Shown here in pieces: positions 33,150 through 44,303 of a stretch of DNA of 64,000 bases. The notes beneath the pieces were generated by a model that was not told the origin of the DNA, searched no databases, and saw only the letters and a list, made by a program, of their open reading frames with translations. Source of the DNA: Albugo candida (taxonomy: Eukaryota; Oomycota; Peronosporomycetes; Albuginales; Albuginaceae); contig CAJNAR010000171.1 in the NCBI GenBank assembly GCA_905220665.1, positions 124,001 to 188,000 of the forward strand. The letters run 5' to 3'. Every line of letters begins with the position of its first letter. Position 1 is the first letter of the stretch. The position numbers and the translations under genes were made by a program.

Positions 33150-34242
33150 GACACAGAGAAACGAAGCTTCAAGTTTCCTGAGAAGCGCTATAAAGAATAA
33201 AGATGATTGTGCAAGCCTTTCTCACTGCGACCCTCTGTAAATGATGTTCAAGAATGGCGACTGATCGATTGTCTATCAGAGTAAGTTTAGCTATGTATCA
33301 TCATCAGCTTTGATCAACGATCAGAATAGTAATAAAATAGCTTGCTTAGGGCAATAATGAAAACATTTGCGAGTAGATTGGAATGAATCTAATAGTAAAT
33401 GGAGGCACCCGAAGCGCAATGTTGCTAGAGTTGTAGCAACAGCCAGCGATGCTGCCATTCCAAATCATAGTCCTGTAGCTTCTTTTGCTTTCTTAGTACG
33501 GGTACTCCCCTGCGTCAGGCAACGAAATGGGATGCAATGATTAATGGACCCATGACATTTAATGCGAGGACTTGTATCTAGAAATCTTCTGCTTCGTCAT
33601 TGCCCCCTCATCTTGTTTTGATGAAAGACGTCTAAAAGACGAAATGAATGGGGATAGTTTGTAGAAGCAATACTCGTTCATTCAAAAATGCCGAGTCTTT
33701 CATGAGGTAAAGAGTGATATTTAGTGCGCGTAAGATCTCTGCAAAGATCCCCAATTGTCAGATGGTATTCGCTACACCCAACAGCGAATTGATAACCACC
33801 ACACTGAGATACAAGAGGCGAGTCTCGTCATTACATGGATCAGAGAGTCAAGTGAATATGTTCAATGTTGGAAGCGACGTGGAATCACATTGAATCAAAA
33901 TATGCCAATTATTTTGGAATTTAGCTGACGCATTCTCAGCAAGCAGTTATGAATCGGGAGTCTGTCACATGGTAATCGATGGTCTGCTCGCCAACTTTAA
34001 TAGTCCAAATCTGTGATCTTTGCGGATAAACTGACTGCCATCAACATGCTCTCAGCACAGCCCCAAAATCGGGCTTTTCAACGCGCCAGAGTATCCGTTT
34101 TGCTTACTATGTTTACGTATGGTATTATGGTCGCACAAAATCTTGAAATCAGCACAACTCTACCCGCTCAACGGCTTGGTCAGAGACAGGTAGGTATACA
34201 GTGGCGAGAAGCTGCAAAAAAGATCTGTAAACCAGTCTATTA
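33150..34242. other. Unassigned intergenic stretch
   Basis: About 1.1 kb between two minus-strand genes, one of the longest gaps in the gene island. It holds the 5' flank of the kinase-family gene and the 3' flank of the FUSC/EF-hand gene; I see no gene, RNA or repeat. Confidence 0.5.
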
Positions 34243-37200
34243 TTATGAAGAAATGACAATCTCCTGCATGGACGTGAGATCCCTTGCGATTTGCTCCGCA
34301 CCAACAACAAGACAACTCAAAAGTAAGAACTCCTCCATCGATATATCTTGATATCGGCCGTCCACAAGAAACCGTTCCACAAATGTCGTCTTCATCGCGT
34401 CGGCCACATCTTTTAGCGTAAATTCTTCGACATTGAGAATATCATGTTCTCTTTGTAAAGGCGAGCTTAGACGAGGAGATCGTGAGCCATTCTCTCTGGG
34501 ATTCAAAATAATTTCCTGATGCACTATTTCATCGTTCATGGTCGTTGTGACAGTGGTGGTGACAGAAATATCATTACTCTTTCCCAAGATTGCAACTGCT
34601 GCATCGACTGGTGTCGAGCCAAGTTGCTCGTATGGCTCCGAGCTTTCCATTGGAGTGTCGTGGTCCTCCATGATTGTTTCTACGCCTGTGTGACGAAGTC
34701 TTCCGGTCCATCGAGATCTTCGCTTACGTCTCGGAGTAGAGCCAGGATTCCGTTGCTGTGCGCTGGATAATCGCCTCAGCGCTGACACTTTGGGCCTTTG
34801 CTGCGTGAAAATCTCCACTTGGACTTTGAGACCGTCTTCCAGCGCGTGCATGAACTCCTCGAACGATACCTTCCCACTACGATCCAAATCGACGATTCCC
34901 ATAAACTCATCAACATACTCACGCAAATTTGCCTCCCGAACAGCTCCAGACTGCGTGAAAATACTTTCCAGTAATTGAGCGACTTCGTCGGCGTCAATCT
35001 CCCCGCTACAATCTTTATCGGCGAGACGAAAAGCTTCCTTCATTTGCAGGAATAGCGCTGTTTGGTCAGGTTCCGAGTACAAAAAGTCATCACCGAAAAG
35101 CATTTGCAGCGTGTCGAAAGCATCCTTTACGGATTTTGAAAAGCGGCTGGCAGAGACTTTCCATTCGGGCGTTGTCAGTATGTTCCCGGGCTCCTTGGAA
35201 ATGGTTTTCACGTCCTGATGCTGGTACCACTTGACCAATTTATATAACAATTTGTTGGTCATGAGCAATCGGCGAGAGATTTCCAGCACAGCTTGATATT
35301 TTCGAAAGGAGAAGCTCGGTCGCCAAAGCTGAGGTTCAGTCTTTGCCTCGATTAGTAATCGCTGCTGCTGCTCAAGAAGCGCTGATACCTTGACTTTGAG
35401 CAAGCTTTCAATCCGATCTTGCTGCTCTTGCCCCATGATCTCCATGCTGTCGAAATGATGAGCGACCAATTCCTCGAAAGCCTGCTGCAAATGCGTCAAT
35501 GTTTGCTGAATATTCTGCCGAAGTAATGTGGTCGCGCTTTTTGGGCACATGGAAAACTCCACGAGAATAAAGAGTGAGACACCCACAGACGTTTGTGCGA
35601 CCGAAGAGTACGAAGCCAAGGCGATTTTGGACGCACTCACGTCTCCAAACTGGCAAGTATCGTATTGCTTGAGAAGGATTCCGGCAGCAATAAAAGCCGA
35701 AACGAGCCCAGCATAGTTACCGTATCCTCCGGAGAATCGAACGTACATCGATAGCGCTACCCAAAAGAACAAGACCGTGTTCGTAAGCAGTGAATTCATC
35801 CATGTCGGGTAACATATCTGATTGATGAAAATGGAGAAAACGGAAGGCACGACACTTCCTGCCACAACGCCACCCACACGATTCACTGTGACACTGAAGG
35901 AGCCTCCGAGATGATTCCCCATCACATAAGCAACTGCAGCTGGCGTGATATTGCTGTATCCGAATACATAGACGGCTAGAAATGTACCCAAAAGTATGGC
36001 AGACGACACTTTGAATGCCGATAGAAACACCAACGCATTATATCGCTTAGAGTCGAAAAATGCGAGAACTGAACGACTCGCAAAGGAAGCAGCGCGTGCT
36101 CGATTGGAATGGTTAATTTCGTTGAATTCCGTCTGAAATTGGATCATCGTACGACAAAACGAATGGAGTGAGTACAGAAAAAGATTGAGCGGCATATTCC
36201 CACGAAGTTGAGAAGGAGTGGTGTTTTTAAAAAGACGATTCTGAGTGGAGCGATACCGTCTGAGTGTTGAATTCAATTGTTTCTCGAGCATCGGAGTACA
36301 ATGCAAATCCAGATGTTTGGCGGAATTGTGCACGTTACTGGAAATCTCGTTCAATAGGTCAGAGGAACGTATTTGCGTCACATATATCTCGCGCTGAAGT
36401 GATTCCAAAAACGCGATATGCAAATCTTTGTATTGTTCCAAATCCATCGCCCGATGAAGCGATTGCAAATCGGTAAGAAGCGACCCAATCAATTCGACAT
36501 ACTTTTTAAAGACGGAGCAGTTACACCCGAGTAAGAGATGAATTCCGAACGATTGCTCCCACCAAACATCGTTAAGAAGCGCCAACATCCGCCGGTGACG
36601 CTCACTTGCTCGATCGAATTTATGAGCTACTTTGAGACGAAAAAGATTCATATGCTCTGCAGTCTTGGTCTTGAAGCAATACGAGTCGATAATGAGGTTC
36701 AAAAGCTCATGTATATCTTCACCGGCGGCCATTGTCTCTGTGCGTAAGCTGGAAATGGCGCTTTGATAGAAATTGTGAGCCACTTATCAGCAGAAAAAAT
36801 ACACGTACAAGATCGGATACGGAATGAGCATGATCAGGATGGAAAGACAGGAGCCGAGAAATCCTACGAAAAAGTACAGCTGCAAATTGCGGAGAATGTT
36901 GCCAGTGCTAAAGTACCACGAGCTTGCAGCCTTGAGTTTGGAAGTATCGAGCGGATTATTGGGATCAATAATTGTCAAAGCTGCACGATTTTGGTCACAA
37001 TTCAAGTAAAAGACATAGCGAGGAACACGTACTAAAGTACAAATTGTTGCCAAGTGCGAATTTTTTCGTATTGTTTTCTATGGGAAGAATGAGAATGACG
37101 ACCGTGAATCCCATGATCCAAGGAAGTAGATCGAAAAATGTGGCTGGATTCACACGATATGAAGATGCTGTCAGAGACTTTGTAATGTTCACAAGCTCCT

Positions 37201-37766
37201 TATGATCGGAGACGTTGCCATCGTAAGTCGGGACAGCATACCACGAGAACAGAATGATATTATAAATCAGCGCGAGTCCGACGCCATAAAAAGCCTGACA
37301 CACTTCTCGCAATGTGGCTCCGATATTTCGTCCAGCAGAGAAAATCACAGCCACAGCACAATAACTGAGTCCACCAATATAGTACCAAGCTGGAAAAAAT
37401 CTCCATTTTTTCATTTCGCCCGCATGAGCAAATGGATCGTAATTGGTGTCTCGAGTTTGAACGACGGAAGCAAATAACACACCTGTTGCAACGCGTATCG
37501 ATAACTCGGCATTTTGTAAAAATTTGGCTGCATAGAAAGTCAGCAATGTGTCAATAGACTATAAAGCCTTACGTACCACTCCATCGGCCTTGCTGGCGTT
37601 TGTTCTTCTTGCCGTCAATATCGATGTGGAGTTTTGCGCCTTTTTCGTATTGGAATACACTATCAATGGAACTTCGTCGATTTGTAGGACCTGATGCACG
37701 TTCCTGACGACCGCTTTGTCGGTGTAGAAGTCCCAGACCAAGATCGGAATCTTTGACCGGAAGCAT
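34243..37766 (-). CDS. FUSC/ALMT-like membrane protein with EF hands
   Basis: Four exons: 37766-37577, 37527-37033, 36980-36809 and 36760-34243 (introns 49, 52 and 48 nt), giving 1124 residues. There are two hydrophobic blocks, about residues 75-275 and 510-680, each with several membrane spans. The second has LSAFKVSSAILLGTFLAVYVFG, HLGGSFSVTVNRVGGVVAGS and RFSGGYGNYAGLVSAFIAAG, the style of FUSC/aluminium-activated malate transporter proteins. Two canonical EF-hand loops follow (DKDCSGEIDADE at about 866 and DLDRSGKVSFEE at about 909), with all Ca-ligand positions filled. The basic tail has no known domain. A calcium-gated anion or aromatic-acid transporter is the natural reading, but transport has not been shown. 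The start is the first in-frame ATG; a longer N-terminus cannot be excluded. Confidence 0.7.
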
Positions 37767-37995
37767 GCGTCTGTGAAGGGAGTGGGACACAGAATCAATG
37801 GAGTGGCAGAGGACTTCCGTTACGAAACGGAACAACGACAAAAAGGGACGTGACACATTTACGCTCAAGACGTTTTATTATCACTCATTATGTTCTCTTC
37901 CGATTTCGCGACTTGAAAATCGTCCATACGTAAGCGCAGCATTCCGACTCGTTCTGGTCCGATGAGAATAAATAAAAAAAAAGTGGTTGAGCGTG

Positions 37996-39966
37996 TCATT
38001 CACGACGAAAAGTCTGTACGTGGTTCTTGTGCGCTCGCTGCAAAATATATCGAGCTCGTTCTCCAGCGGCTTGGACGCGATCATTATTCGGATAAACACA
38101 TAGAGGAAGTGCGTTCCAATTCGCGTAAAGTAATTCTATCTTCATTCCGGGCTTTCGTTCCGTGCATTGATCGACTTCAGTGGCAATGAAATATCGCATC
38201 GCAGAATCTGTACACTCTTTGGCTTCTTCGCAGAGTGTGGTAGACTCTGTGACTTGACTCGTATTTTGCACCTCAAATCCGAGCAAGTAATATCCGCTTG
38301 TACCTGAAGCGTTTATTCCCGGTATCAATACCGGGTGCGGATGAACCGATCGAATTGGAATTGCGACTTCTAATGATTCGACCAATTTGCGTAATCGGCT
38401 AGCAATGTAATTTGACCATTGATCCAGATCTTCTTCGTGCAAAGCTTCCACTTTCATAACGAGATAATGATCATAACGTACGATAAATTCCGACGGAGTG
38501 AATAAATTCTGCCAGTTTCCAAAAGCGTATTTTTCAGCAATATTTTCAACAATACACCTTCCCCGCTTAAACTCTTCTTGCATAATACGCAGTGTAGCTC
38601 GACTCACGTTAACAGCAGAATTCACAGAAGGATAACCGGGTGTTATTATCGGCATCAAATGAGCTCGATCGTGATGATTGGTCTGTGGACACCATTGTAC
38701 TCCGTCGCCTTCTGTTCCATTCAGTCGATATGGTCGAGCAATCCACACAGGCGTTGGCCACGTCCATTCCGAAAATACCACAAAGAAGCGATAAAGGAGG
38801 ACTGATACTGACGCCTCAGGGAGCATTTGGCAGATAAATACAGCCAAAACTGTCCATGATATTCCACCGAGAAATCCTGTTTTATTGGAGTAAATTCCAC
38901 GTCGTTTAGCCCACAAACGAATGATCCGCACAAACGACCGAAATGCGCATTCATTGGGTACCAGTTCAAGTATCAACGAAGAAACCCGTGCGACCGACAT
39001 GGAACGCATCGAAATCGAGTCCATTCCAGCAAGGATTTCATCGCAATAAAGTGGAAGGTGTGCTGGGACTTTCTCTTCGGTCGATCTCGCTAGTAAGAAA
39101 TCAATGTGTACGCCATTTAATTTGAACGCTAATATAGGAACTGTTGCTTTTTTCATGGCGACCAACTTGGTGATTTTGGAGTTGGGAAGATTTGATAAAA
39201 ACCCATATAAGTCGGTTAGAAAACAATCCAGGGTCACAAAATTAGGAGCAAATGCAACAATGTCCAAGTCAGAATCGGAAAATCCTGCTTTGAGGTGCCA
39301 GCTTCCACCTATAAGAAGGGAGATTTTGCTGTCGGGATGATCTGGAAACTTTTGAGAAAGCCATAGATCCACCACACGATGAAGCTCTTCGATTGCCAAA
39401 TGACGGAGACTTAGATCTTCTGATTTTGGAAGCTTGGCGATTGCTTGAAAGTGTCTCATGAGCGTGGTGGTGTTTTGTACATCGAATTCGGACGCTGGTC
39501 CCAAAAAAACTGGTTGTACGACCGGATGTAGAAATGGAGCTAGGGACGCTTTGGTACGAATCGGTGTGGTTGGAACGTTGGAAATGGTCAAGGAAGGACT
39601 TGTGGCAGTTTGTGTTCTTAAGTTGGTGCACACAGTTTTATTGTACGCATCATGCGTCCCATTTGGACTTACTGGACTCAATTCAAGCGCATGATCATGT
39701 TCCTCCAAGCTAGTTGAGGACGCGGAACTCACTGAACTGGCCTCCCATTGACTACTGTTTGAAGAGTGTATTGTGGAGCAGTTGGATAGAAATGAGGAAG
39801 CGTGATTACGACGTAGGTCGCACGGAGTTTCCTCCGGCTTTCTCAATTCAGTTATGCTTTCCGATGCTTTTGTTGCTTCGTTCGGTATTGTGGGTGGACC
39901 TCGAGCAATTGTGCTCCATGGTACTGATCCGTACGGTGTCACGCGTGTTATAGTTATGTCGCTCAT
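37996..39966 (-). CDS. PAP: Poly(A) polymerase
   Basis: A single exon of 656 codons from the first ATG (MSDITITRVTPYGS). It adds poly(A) to nuclear pre-mRNA 3' ends. The catalytic nucleotidyltransferase domain has IGGSWHLKAGFSDSDLDIVAF (metal-binding DxD near residue 230) and VHIDFLLAR (third Asp near 288). The central domain has RIIRLWAKRRGIYSNKTGFLGGISWT, WTWPTPVW and DRAHLMPIITPGYPSVNSAVNVS. The C-terminal RNA-binding domain is present but diverged. An insertion of about 130 Ser/Thr-rich residues separates the N-terminal VTPYG motif from the catalytic core; in animal and yeast enzymes these are close together. The C-terminus is short, without the long Ser/Thr tail of vertebrate PAP. Confidence 0.93.
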   Translation of the reverse strand: MSDITITRVTPYGSVPWSTIARGPPTIPNEATKASESITELRKPEETPCDLRRNHASSFLSNCSTIHSSNSSQWEASSVSSASSTSLEEHDHALELSPVSPNGTHDAYNKTVCTNLRTQTATSPSLTISNVPTTPIRTKASLAPFLHPVVQPVFLGPASEFDVQNTTTLMRHFQAIAKLPKSEDLSLRHLAIEELHRVVDLWLSQKFPDHPDSKISLLIGGSWHLKAGFSDSDLDIVAFAPNFVTLDCFLTDLYGFLSNLPNSKITKLVAMKKATVPILAFKLNGVHIDFLLARSTEEKVPAHLPLYCDEILAGMDSISMRSMSVARVSSLILELVPNECAFRSFVRIIRLWAKRRGIYSNKTGFLGGISWTVLAVFICQMLPEASVSVLLYRFFVVFSEWTWPTPVWIARPYRLNGTEGDGVQWCPQTNHHDRAHLMPIITPGYPSVNSAVNVSRATLRIMQEEFKRGRCIVENIAEKYAFGNWQNLFTPSEFIVRYDHYLVMKVEALHEEDLDQWSNYIASRLRKLVESLEVAIPIRSVHPHPVLIPGINASGTSGYYLLGFEVQNTSQVTESTTLCEEAKECTDSAMRYFIATEVDQCTERKPGMKIELLYANWNALPLCVYPNNDRVQAAGERARYILQRAHKNHVQTFRRE

Positions 39967-40954
39967 ATGAAGTATGGGTAAGTTTTGAAGGAGTACTGGC
40001 TGCGTGTAGATGCCGGACAAAGCGTGGGTCAGTGCGGTATGTTTGAGGGTACTCGACTCAAGTACGTTAGTATTTTGTGAATTTGCGCAGAACGGACTTG
40101 AACACTGTAACTTTTACTTTTCTGTGTGTAATTTTAAGGTTTATTGTGAATGAACCTATGAAATGTCACACCGCGCTTTTGCATGCGAAGAATATAAATG
40201 AGAGAATGAGGAACGTGCCTACATAAGTTGTACATAAGGGGGTATGGAAAAAAAGAAGAGAGTGCGACACACGTTCTATACAACGCTTCTCGATCTTTGA
40301 CATTATGGATCGATCCTTCAAGTGCGTTCCGTTTAAACGGTGCAACTATACTTTGTCATGATAATATATTGAAGTCCACGAAAAGCTACGATCGCGTAAG
40401 AAAAACAAAACTGTCGCTCTGGCTTCTTTTGTAATAGGGATCAGGCTGTTTCCTTCGAATAAGATGCACTCATCATCATAAGGAATGACGTTGCTTAGTT
40501 TCGGAGGGCTCTCAAGTGATCTAAATGAGTATAGAAGAAGCTTGTTCAGAACACCTGACGTGGACGAGGTTTTTCACTGAGCAAATTCCCTAAAAGTTGC
40601 GTCGTTTGTGAGTTAACACCCTTCCGTTAGAAGCATCTTTTATGTCAAAAAGACCGGTGACAAATAGCTACTGACTCGATCGTAACGTACAATCTGTATC
40701 AGAGCTATTTTCTTTTCTTTTCTCTGCACAACCCGAAGAAAACTAGTCAGGGAGCATCCAAAAAAATTAAGTTGGAGAAAACAACGCATGCGACAAATTT
40801 TTCATCGTATTTTCCTCTTTAGGCTCTCTTTCTGTATCATACGGAGACAAATACCAAAACTCCTCGCCTTCAGAATTACAGTATCAGAGATGCACTGTAC
40901 TTACTTTATACCGGTAACGCATCTCTCTTTCGTACTTAAGTGAGGCGCCGGGTA
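39967..40954. other. Divergent promoter region of PAP and the MAP kinase
   Basis: Nearly 1 kb between two genes transcribed away from each other. It contains only short frames and AT-rich patches (for example near 40,190), with no element I can name. Confidence 0.45.
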
Positions 40955-43900
40955 ATGACGCAATACAAAGAATCGGATCTTGATGCCAATTTGTCGCCGT
41001 CAAAATCCCAACTTCCACACGTTCCAATCCGCTCCAAAGAACATCAATCAGCAGGCCGTCACTTGAACCCTGCATCTGATTCTTCCATCTTAACTATCCA
41101 TAACTATAAGCATACTTTAGCGCAAGATCAACAAAACTTAAAATGGGTGCCAATCGTATGGGAAGGTCCCATACGTCGTAAAAGCGAGTGGATGCCGCGA
41201 TGGGAAGAGCAATTTATGCTTTTGCGGGGCCAAAAGCTTTATTTCATTGAATCCAGATCCAAATTAGACCAATGGAAAGCGTACGAAGAGCAAGTATCAC
41301 TCCATTTACGCCATTTTCGTCCAATCCAATCGGAGCAAAAACCCGACATGCAACGAAGTTCGCTTCCGTCTGTGAATTCTCTCATAAGCTCTTTGGTAAC
41401 GCGGATGTACACGATGACGCATGTGTGCATGGAAGACGTGGGGCGATTGCATGGATTCCATCTGTGTGTCCAAGAGAAGAAATCAAAGCTTCATATTGCC
41501 ACAGAGACAGAACTTGAGCGAATTGTTTGGATGCATTTGCTTTCTGCCGCTTTGCATCAGAATGCAGCCGTCTGCCAGCGCGTGGAAGAGCTTCCCGAGC
41601 GACATGTGCATGAGATGGTTTCATTGGCGTGCGTGAAGACGCTTATTGGAACAGCCATTCAAGTAAATCTCGTCTCCTTCTATCAAGCGTGGGCTGAATT
41701 GGAACATCGTCGAGGAAACTTTGCCAATGTGATTCCATTTCTGCATCCGAATGTGAGAATTACGTCCAACTACCCGCCAAGTGTTCCGATTTCCGGGGAA
41801 TTTTACGGGTTGTATGATGGCTTTCTCACATTTCTGACCACATTGCATGTGACTATGAGTATATCCCACCATCATATCAATTGCATTGTGCGTAAAGACG
41901 ACCTTGCTGTGATCAGTGGCCGTGAAAGCATCACGAATGAGAAGAATCATCGTTCTTTCCGTCATACTTGGAAGCACGCATTGAGATTCGAGAGAGATGG
42001 ACGGATAAGTCATATTCACATTGTTGGAGATAAGACGGCTGCAGCGGTAGCATTTGGATCGCATGTGTTGGGGCCTTCGTTGGAGCTTCCTCATGATCAA
42101 GATGCGTCGACCGTGTCTTGTCCACCGGGCACGCTTCGAGTTGTATGCGTCTCTGCTAGAAATTTGACTGGTGGTAGGAAGCGGCCACTGAGTGCGTCAA
42201 CAGCACTTCGATTGCATCTGACGATTGGCAAGCCACCACAATCAATTCGTAAAAGTGAATCATGCTTGACGCACCGCTCGCTGGTGGCTGCAGCAGCACA
42301 ACGGGCACAGCAGCTTGTAGATAGGAGCCAGAAAGACCATGAAGGTGGTGATGCAAGCAGCGATGCCCTGGGGGCTTTGCCATTGTCTGAGCATGTTGGA
42401 GGTTTTCGTAAGGTGTATGCAACATCGGTGACAAAGAACGGGAAGGGTGGCTGTAATCCATTTTGGGCTGAAAGGATTGATGTCCCGCTGAGCGGATACG
42501 TTCCTGGAGCGATTTCATGTCTTTTTGTCGAAGTGTGGACGGTCGCGTTGCTTGGTGACGAGCTCATTAGATGCACAAAAGTTAATTTGGCCGAGTTTTT
42601 CCTAAAAAGCGTGTCTGATGATCAAGCAGAGGTGGCAAAGGCTGTACTTCCTCAATGGTACGACTTGTACCATCCAGATCATGCAGAATTTTTGGCAAGC
42701 AGCGCTCCTCCAACGTCGACTGAAAGTTGCGGGCAGATACAACTGAGTGTCAGTTTCTCTCCATACGCTCACGAAACGGCCTCTCCGGAGCGAGTTGCAG
42801 AAGACGATTTCGAGCTGAGAGAACCGGATGTGACTAAGGATACGTCAGATTCAATTCGAACAAGTGTACATCGATTGGAACAGCTCTATTCACTTGTCCA
42901 GGATGATACGGAAGTTGGAGAGGAAGGTTGTGAAACGATACCTTCTCTGAGTAAGGAAGCAGAGTCCGAGCGATGGAAGGATGACTTTCACACATTCACA
43001 GTTGCTTCGACGAGATTCCAGGTATATCGGCGATATCAGCTAATTCGTCCGATTGGACATGGCGCCTACGGTGTGGTCATTGCTGCGAGTGATCAAATCT
43101 CTGGCAATTCGGTCGCTATAAAAAATATTCCGAAAACATTCGACGATTTGGTGGATGCTAAACGAATAGTTCGTGAGATCCGACTGATGCGTCATTTGAA
43201 ACATCCGAATATCATCTCCGCACTCGATGTGATGCGGCCGCCTTCGATCGTTGACTTTGATGATACTTACATTGTCACTGAACTGATGGAAACGGATCTT
43301 CACCGCGTCATCAACTCCAAAGAACCGCTGTCCAGCGATCAAATCGCTTACATGACATACCAAATGCTCTGTGCGCTACGATACATGCACTCGGCTCAAG
43401 TCATCCATCGAGATATAAAGCCTTCCAATATATTGGTGAATCGTGATTGTCTTATCAAAATTTGCGATTTTGGACTTGCTCGTGGCTTCAGTTATAACGA
43501 TCAGGATCCGGATGAATCGATGGACACAAATCTCGCTTTGACTGAATACGTTGTAACGCGATGGTATCGTGCGCCTGAGCTGTTGTTGGCTAGTCGATAC
43601 AGCACAGTCATTGACGTTTGGGCTGTCGGATGTATCCTTGTCGAAATGTTCACTCGAAAAGCGCTTTTCCCTGGTCATGATCACGTGCATCAGCTAAGCT
43701 TGATTCTGCAGCTTGTTGGTTCACCAAAATCACCAGAAGAGGTGGATTTCGTCACGAATCAGAAGGCGAGACGTTGGATCGCCAAGCAGCCACATTACGA
43801 TAAGAAGTTGTTGACATCTGTGTGTCCATCTGCATCGGAACAAGCGATTGATTTGATGAATAAACTGCTGCGCTTTGATCCTCGACAGCGAATCTCCATC

Positions 43901-44191
43901 GATAAAGCCATAGCTCATCCGTTTCTCGCGCCTTTTCGGAGCCCTGAAATCTCGGAGAGCCTTGCTGATACTGTTTTCGACTTTGGTTTTGAACATCCCG
44001 AATCGGGACAGTCGGAATTGACTCAACAAATGCTGCGGCAGCTGATTTTCGAGGATGTTTGTGCGTTTCATCCAGAAGCAATGAGTGAGCTAGACGAGTA
44101 CATTCGGAAAAGACAGTCATCTTTAGTGCCGGAGGAACCTTTGGACGTTTTCGAAGACACGCGCGAGGAGAGTAGCGATGTCGTATCTTGA
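40955..44191 (+). CDS. MAP kinase fused to PH, NTF2/SnoaL-like and C2-like domains
   Basis: A single exon of 1078 codons. Residues 60-200 look like a PH domain (VWEGPIRRKSEWMPRWEEQFMLL...IWMHLLSAAL). Residues 215-365 look like an NTF2/SnoaL-type cone fold (VSFYQAWAELEHRRGNFANVIPFLHPNVRI). Residues 390-550 are C2-like (GTLRVVCVSARNLTGG). The C-terminal CMGC kinase (about 685-1000) has the P-loop IGHGAYGVVIAA, VAIKNI, catalytic VIHRDIKPSNILV, DFGLAR and the ERK-type activation motif T863-E-Y865 in ALTEYVVTRWYRAPE, plus GCILVEMFTRKALFPG. It should act in a MAPK cascade, with the front modules placing it at membranes or binding partners. Ordinary MAP kinases have about 350-450 residues. The start is the first ATG; a GTG 15 bp earlier is ignored. 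Confidence 0.9.
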   Translation: MTQYKESDLDANLSPSKSQLPHVPIRSKEHQSAGRHLNPASDSSILTIHNYKHTLAQDQQNLKWVPIVWEGPIRRKSEWMPRWEEQFMLLRGQKLYFIESRSKLDQWKAYEEQVSLHLRHFRPIQSEQKPDMQRSSLPSVNSLISSLVTRMYTMTHVCMEDVGRLHGFHLCVQEKKSKLHIATETELERIVWMHLLSAALHQNAAVCQRVEELPERHVHEMVSLACVKTLIGTAIQVNLVSFYQAWAELEHRRGNFANVIPFLHPNVRITSNYPPSVPISGEFYGLYDGFLTFLTTLHVTMSISHHHINCIVRKDDLAVISGRESITNEKNHRSFRHTWKHALRFERDGRISHIHIVGDKTAAAVAFGSHVLGPSLELPHDQDASTVSCPPGTLRVVCVSARNLTGGRKRPLSASTALRLHLTIGKPPQSIRKSESCLTHRSLVAAAAQRAQQLVDRSQKDHEGGDASSDALGALPLSEHVGGFRKVYATSVTKNGKGGCNPFWAERIDVPLSGYVPGAISCLFVEVWTVALLGDELIRCTKVNLAEFFLKSVSDDQAEVAKAVLPQWYDLYHPDHAEFLASSAPPTSTESCGQIQLSVSFSPYAHETASPERVAEDDFELREPDVTKDTSDSIRTSVHRLEQLYSLVQDDTEVGEEGCETIPSLSKEAESERWKDDFHTFTVASTRFQVYRRYQLIRPIGHGAYGVVIAASDQISGNSVAIKNIPKTFDDLVDAKRIVREIRLMRHLKHPNIISALDVMRPPSIVDFDDTYIVTELMETDLHRVINSKEPLSSDQIAYMTYQMLCALRYMHSAQVIHRDIKPSNILVNRDCLIKICDFGLARGFSYNDQDPDESMDTNLALTEYVVTRWYRAPELLLASRYSTVIDVWAVGCILVEMFTRKALFPGHDHVHQLSLILQLVGSPKSPEEVDFVTNQKARRWIAKQPHYDKKLLTSVCPSASEQAIDLMNKLLRFDPRQRISIDKAIAHPFLAPFRSPEISESLADTVFDFGFEHPESGQSELTQQMLRQLIFEDVCAFHPEAMSELDEYIRKRQSSLVPEEPLDVFEDTREESSDVVS

Positions 44192-44303
44192 ACGACTTAA
44201 TTCAGAATGGTTGCTTCCGAGTCGTGAGAGCCCGATCTGTCGAGAAGGATGCAAAGGTGGAGTTTTGTGCTAGATTGTGAGCGCGTGATTGTAGTGTCGA
44301 GAA

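Noticed and set aside
34013..34351. 112-codon plus-strand frame at the end of the FUSC/EF-hand gene
   Set aside because: No domain, partly antisense to a conserved exon, no supporting context.
42097..42576. 159-codon frame antisense to the MAP kinase
   Set aside because: No known domain; overlaps the C2-like coding region completely.
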